Positions 61,130 to 64,000 of a stretch of 64,000 bases of DNA are shown in pieces. A model generated the notes under the pieces. The model was not told the origin of the DNA. It did not search any database and was given only the letters and a program-made list of their open reading frames with translations. A program made the position numbers and the translations under genes. How positions within the stretch are numbered: the first letter of the stretch is position 1; every line of letters starts with the position of its first letter. Source of the stretch: CALFER01 sp964472395 (GTDB taxonomy: Bacteria > CSSED10-310 > CALFER01); contig CAYYMM010000005.1 of the NCBI GenBank assembly GCA_964472395.1, forward strand, positions 1 to 64,000, given 5' to 3'.

Positions 61130-62419
61130 TTGAGTTCCAAGCGTCGTAAATTCAAGTCTGGAGGTTCGTATCAGGGGAATCGCGATTGGGATAACATTGG
61201 TAACAGGATCAACTCATCCCACTCGGGTAACGGTGGAAAAGGTTATTACTTCTGCGATATCTGCGGAAGCAATGTCCCGCCCGTCGGTTCAGGGGTCCCC
61301 TTCTGTCCTCGGTGCATGATCCCGATGCAACTGATGACCGAGACGAATCCGAATCAACGGAAGGGTCCGCAAGCCAAACAGGCTTATGATTACTCCGCCA
61401 GAATTTTCTATCAGACAGAAGGCCATCCGCAGTACATCGGCTTGCCGATCGACCATCCGGATCCTGATGATGAGGATGCGGTCCGGCATTATATGATCAG
61501 AAAAGAGGCGGCGCGAGCGCAGAAACGGCAGCAGCAGGGCGGCGGGATGTCTCAGAATCAACCACGCCACAACCGCTTCACGAAACGCCCCCCGCAGGGG
61601 CGTCCCGATAATCGTCAGGATTTCCGCGGCGACAACCGGCATGAGAACCGACCGGACAACCGGTTCGATCCGCAGATGCGCCAGGACTCGAGATCAGACG
61701 GCAACCCGGATGGCCGTGATGGCCGTGATGGCCGTGATGGCCGGGATGGCCGGGATGGGCGATTGGACGGGCGATTGGACGGGCGATTGGACAATCGCCC
61801 TGATGCCCGCCCCGACAACCGCCAGCCCGGAGGATACCGGTCAGGCCATCCCGACCGCCCGCAGGGCCAGCGTCCTTCGAACTATCATCATCAGGGCTCC
61901 GGACGACCGAACGACCAGCGCTCGTTTCATCGTCGCCCGCCGACACCTCCTCCTCAGGCAACTCAGCCAGCATCCGCTCCCCCGCAGTCTGCCCCTCAAA
62001 CGACACAAGCCGAATTGCCGCTGAGCCTACCGACACCTCCACCGGAACGGCCGGTTGCATATGATCCTCCCAAGATCGATCCTCCGATTGAACGGAAGAT
62101 TGATCCGCCGAGTGAGCCTCGGAAGGAGGTCAGGATGGAGCCCGTCCGGGTGGAGCCGATACCGCTGTCCGAAGCGACGAAGGTGGAGGAGACGACGTCG
62201 AAGCGACCCAAACGCCGGGTGATCTCGCAGTCACAGGCTGAGGGATTGAAAGAACCGGGTGAAGTGCCGAAAACCCGGAAACTGAGGGTAAAAACACCTT
62301 CCGGGAATGAGTCGGCCGCGGAGACGCCGGTGGCAAAGCCGAAGACCAAACGGGTTGTTCGCAAGAAGGCGGAGCAGGGTGCCGAGGGTTCATCCGACGG
62401 GGCCAAGCCACTGTTGTGA
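61130..62419 (+). CDS. Zinc-ribbon protein with a long disordered DGR/Pro-rich tail
   Basis: The ~429-residue protein has an N-terminal zinc ribbon (YFCDICGSNVPPVG...FCPRC) and a basic start (SSKRRKFKSGG). A ~250-residue low-complexity region rich in Arg, Asp, Asn and Pro follows, with tandem DGR and LDGR repeats, then a Lys/Glu-rich end. The tail suggests an RNA- or nucleic-acid-associated protein, but no function is known. GAGGAGG lies 5 bases before a TTG at 61130, which I prefer; an ATG at 61100 in the same frame would add 10 residues. It overlaps the Nudix gene by 4 bases (GTGA). Confidence 0.75.
   Translation: MSSKRRKFKSGGSYQGNRDWDNIGNRINSSHSGNGGKGYYFCDICGSNVPPVGSGVPFCPRCMIPMQLMTETNPNQRKGPQAKQAYDYSARIFYQTEGHPQYIGLPIDHPDPDDEDAVRHYMIRKEAARAQKRQQQGGGMSQNQPRHNRFTKRPPQGRPDNRQDFRGDNRHENRPDNRFDPQMRQDSRSDGNPDGRDGRDGRDGRDGRDGRLDGRLDGRLDNRPDARPDNRQPGGYRSGHPDRPQGQRPSNYHHQGSGRPNDQRSFHRRPPTPPPQATQPASAPPQSAPQTTQAELPLSLPTPPPERPVAYDPPKIDPPIERKIDPPSEPRKEVRMEPVRVEPIPLSEATKVEETTSKRPKRRVISQSQAEGLKEPGEVPKTRKLRVKTPSGNESAAETPVAKPKTKRVVRKKAEQGAEGSSDGAKPLL
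61709..61795 (+). repeat. Tandem DNA repeat coding for DGR/LDGR repeats
   Basis: Six near-identical 9-base units of the GATGGCCGT type (61709-61762) are followed by about three 12-base TTGGACGGGCGA-type units (61763-61795). The array is in frame and could change copy number. Confidence 0.85.
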
Positions 62420-62880
62420 TCATCAACGCGACACTCTGTTATCTCCGCCGTGCCGGCGAAACGCTCATGATGCTCCGGAACAAGAAGCCGAATGATGTGC
62501 ATCGAGGGAAATACAACGGTGTCGGTGGAAAGATGATTCCGGGTGAGACTCCCGAGGCGTGCGCCGCGAGGGAAATTTTCGAGGAAACCGGGTTGATTGT
62601 TGACGAGATGGCTCTGCGGGGCATCCTGACGTTTCCGTGTTTCGACGGGGCGAACGATTGGATTGTCTATGTGATGCTCGTGACGGACTTCCACGGCGAT
62701 CTGATTGATAGCGCTGAGGGAGAGTTGCGGTGGATCGAGACGGACAGACTCGAAGAGTTGCCTTTATGGGAAGGGGATCGTATCTTCCTGAAATGGCTGG
62801 ACAGGCCGGGATGGTTCTCGGGCCGATTCGACTATCGAAACGGTGATCTGATCTCGCATGAGGTCCGATTCTATCTATAA
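62416..62880 (+). CDS. Nudix hydrolase (MutT/8-oxo-dGTP diphosphatase-like)
   Basis: The Nudix box GKMIPGETPEACAAREIFEE (then TGL) occupies residues 38-60 with all catalytic Glu/Arg in place. HRGKYNGVGG just before it is the MutT/MTH1-like substrate segment. It has 154 residues, a cytosolic size. It may clean up oxidised nucleotides. The start is a GTG overlapping the stop of the upstream gene (GTGA), and the ribosome site is weak, so coupling is likely. Confidence 0.92.
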   Translation: MIINATLCYLRRAGETLMMLRNKKPNDVHRGKYNGVGGKMIPGETPEACAAREIFEETGLIVDEMALRGILTFPCFDGANDWIVYVMLVTDFHGDLIDSAEGELRWIETDRLEELPLWEGDRIFLKWLDRPGWFSGRFDYRNGDLISHEVRFYL

Positions 62881-62924
62881 CCCGCCATGATCCGGGATAA
62901 CCGGACGGCTGATAGGAGGCACGT

Positions 62925-63905
62925 ATGGCTTTCAATCTGAAGGGACGAAGTTTTCTGACATTGCTGGATTTCACACCTCAGGAAATCCGCTTTTTGCTTG
63001 ATCTTTCCCTGAAACTCAAAATGGACAAATACACTGGAGTCTACGGACGGAATCTTGAAGGAAAAAACATCGCGTTGCTGTTTGAAAAACCTTCGACCCG
63101 GACGCGGTGTGCGTTCACAGTCGCCTGTATCGATGAAGGGGCGCATCCGGAGTATCTGGGCAAGGACGATATTCAGATCGGCAAGAAGGAAACCGTAGCG
63201 GATACGGCGCGGGTTTTGGGGCGGATGTTCGATGGCATTCAGTTTCGCGGATTCAAGCATGAAACCGTGGAAACGCTCGCGAAGTACGCCGGTGTCCCAG
63301 TCTGGAACGGCTTGACCGATACCTACCATCCAACGCAGATTCTGGCGGATTTTCTTACCCTGATCGAAGAATTCGGCGGGCTGGAAGGTCTTGTGCTGGC
63401 TTACGTCGGCGATGGCCGGAACAATGTCGCGAATTCACTGATGGTCGGTTCGGCGAAAATGGGCATGGATTTCCGGATCGTCACACCGACCGCTCTGAAT
63501 CCGGACCCGAATCTGTTGAATCGGTGCCGGGAGATCGCGAAAGAGACCGGTGCATGCATCACGGTGACCAGTGATGTGAAAGAGGGCGTTGACGGAACGG
63601 ATGCGATCTACACCGATGTGTGGGCTTCCATGGGAGAAGAAGATAAAATCCCCGAACGGATCGCGCTGCTCAAACCCTATCAGGTCAATCGCTCGATGAT
63701 GGACGCCACCGGGAATCCGGATACCATTTTCCTTCACTGTCTGCCCGCTTTCCACAATCTCGATACCGCGACCTCGAAAAAATTCCCGGATATCTGTGAA
63801 GTGACGGATGAGGTTTTCGAGGGCCCGAAATCGCGCGTGTTCGATGAAGCGGAAAACCGAGTTCATACGATCAAGGCTGTGATGGTCGCCACGCTCGGAA
63901 AGTGA
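62925..63905 (+). CDS. argF: Ornithine carbamoyltransferase
   Basis: ArgF makes citrulline from ornithine and carbamoyl phosphate in arginine biosynthesis. STRTR (57-61) is the carbamoyl-phosphate-binding loop, DTYHPTQILADF and AYVGDGRNNVANSL follow, and DVWASMGEE and HCLPAFHN complete the ornithine site. It has 326 residues, the usual size. AGGAGG sits 6 bases before the ATG. No other arg genes are nearby. Confidence 0.95.
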   Translation: MAFNLKGRSFLTLLDFTPQEIRFLLDLSLKLKMDKYTGVYGRNLEGKNIALLFEKPSTRTRCAFTVACIDEGAHPEYLGKDDIQIGKKETVADTARVLGRMFDGIQFRGFKHETVETLAKYAGVPVWNGLTDTYHPTQILADFLTLIEEFGGLEGLVLAYVGDGRNNVANSLMVGSAKMGMDFRIVTPTALNPDPNLLNRCREIAKETGACITVTSDVKEGVDGTDAIYTDVWASMGEEDKIPERIALLKPYQVNRSMMDATGNPDTIFLHCLPAFHNLDTATSKKFPDICEVTDEVFEGPKSRVFDEAENRVHTIKAVMVATLGK

Positions 63906-63943
63906 ATGGGATCGATTTCGATTCCCGGAATGACACGGGGATC

Positions 63944-63972
63944 TTGACAGGTGGATTGCGTCATGCTAGCGT
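63944..63972 (+). promoter_or_regulatory. Sigma70 promoter of the tRNA gene
   Basis: TTGACA (63944-63949), a 17-base spacer and TAGCGT (63967-63972). The -35 is perfect. The distance to the tRNA 5' end is 12 bases, giving a short leader. Confidence 0.7.
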
Positions 63973-63984
63973 AATCCAGCCATC

Positions 63985-64000
63985 GGGCGCTTAGCTCAGC
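63985..64000 (+). tRNA. 5' end of a tRNA gene, cut by the window edge
   Basis: GGGCGCTTAGCTCAGC is the acceptor arm followed by the TAGCTCAG D-arm start typical of tRNAs. The identity cannot be read because the anticodon lies outside the window. It follows a strong promoter. Confidence 0.8.

Noticed and set aside
63905..63940. Imperfect hairpin GGGATCGA/TCGATTCCC after argF
   Set aside because: It has a bulge and no T-run, so I do not call it a terminator.

Overview
This 64 kb window comes from a GC-rich (roughly 55-57% by eye), densely coded bacterial genome. Genes often overlap by 1-19 bases, Shine-Dalgarno sites are strong (AGGAGG type) and TTG or GTG starts occur. Lipoproteins with lipoboxes, signal peptides, a TonB-like C-terminal domain and an ECF sigma/anti-sigma pair point to a diderm bacterium. 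The Pro-Thr linkers in secreted proteins, the archaeal-looking TctA-type permease and many proteins of no recognised family suggest an uncultivated, deep-branching lineage. I cannot name the phylum from sequence alone.

Left part (1-20.8 kb). The window opens inside a sigma54-type AAA+ activator with a degenerate GAFTGA loop. A convergent YjbQ gene follows, then a tightly overlapped operon: pyroglutamyl peptidase, FolC, endonuclease V and a MobA-like nucleotidyltransferase. A minus-strand operon (DUF1841-like protein, zinc-ribbon/OB protein, TctA-like permease, membrane metal-dependent-hydrolase-like protein, LUD protein) diverges from pckA. After pckA come a cysteine-cluster protein, a response regulator, a GT-C-like membrane protein and a MEMO1-family protein. 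At 16.8-18.95 kb lie two overlapping paralogous genes that look to me like proteasome beta/Ntn-hydrolase proteins. Only the second keeps the Thr1 and Lys33 equivalents. This pair is my best candidate for an undescribed system. wecB and an HELLH-motif membrane protein close the block.

Middle part (20.8-41.2 kb). A complete potassium-transport operon is present: a 27-residue single-span peptide, then kdpF, kdpA, kdpB, kdpC, kdpD and kdpE. A perfect GGGCGAAC palindrome lies upstream. Next come a DUF1343/NamZ muramidase, a MrfA-like helicase, a rhomboid-TPR protein, a small lipoprotein, a DUF3788 protein, a very large YgfK-like oxidoreductase, an AT-richer lipoprotein, a choline-kinase-like protein and TrmJ.

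Accessory part (41.2-55.5 kb). This holds a 903-residue multidomain surface protein with Pro-Thr linkers and a C-terminal anchor, several small or orphan genes, a TonB-C-like protein, a beta-helix protein, a VOC protein, two methyltransferases, a GNAT acetyltransferase, a second APH-type kinase, and an ECF sigma factor with its anti-sigma factor and a secreted protein.

Right part (55.5-64 kb). A GT-C-like membrane protein is followed by a complete ECF transporter (S component, fused double ATPase, T component), an ALG5-like glycosyltransferase, a zinc-ribbon protein with a long disordered DGR-repeat tail, a Nudix hydrolase and ornithine carbamoyltransferase. The last bases are the start of a tRNA gene behind a good sigma70 promoter.
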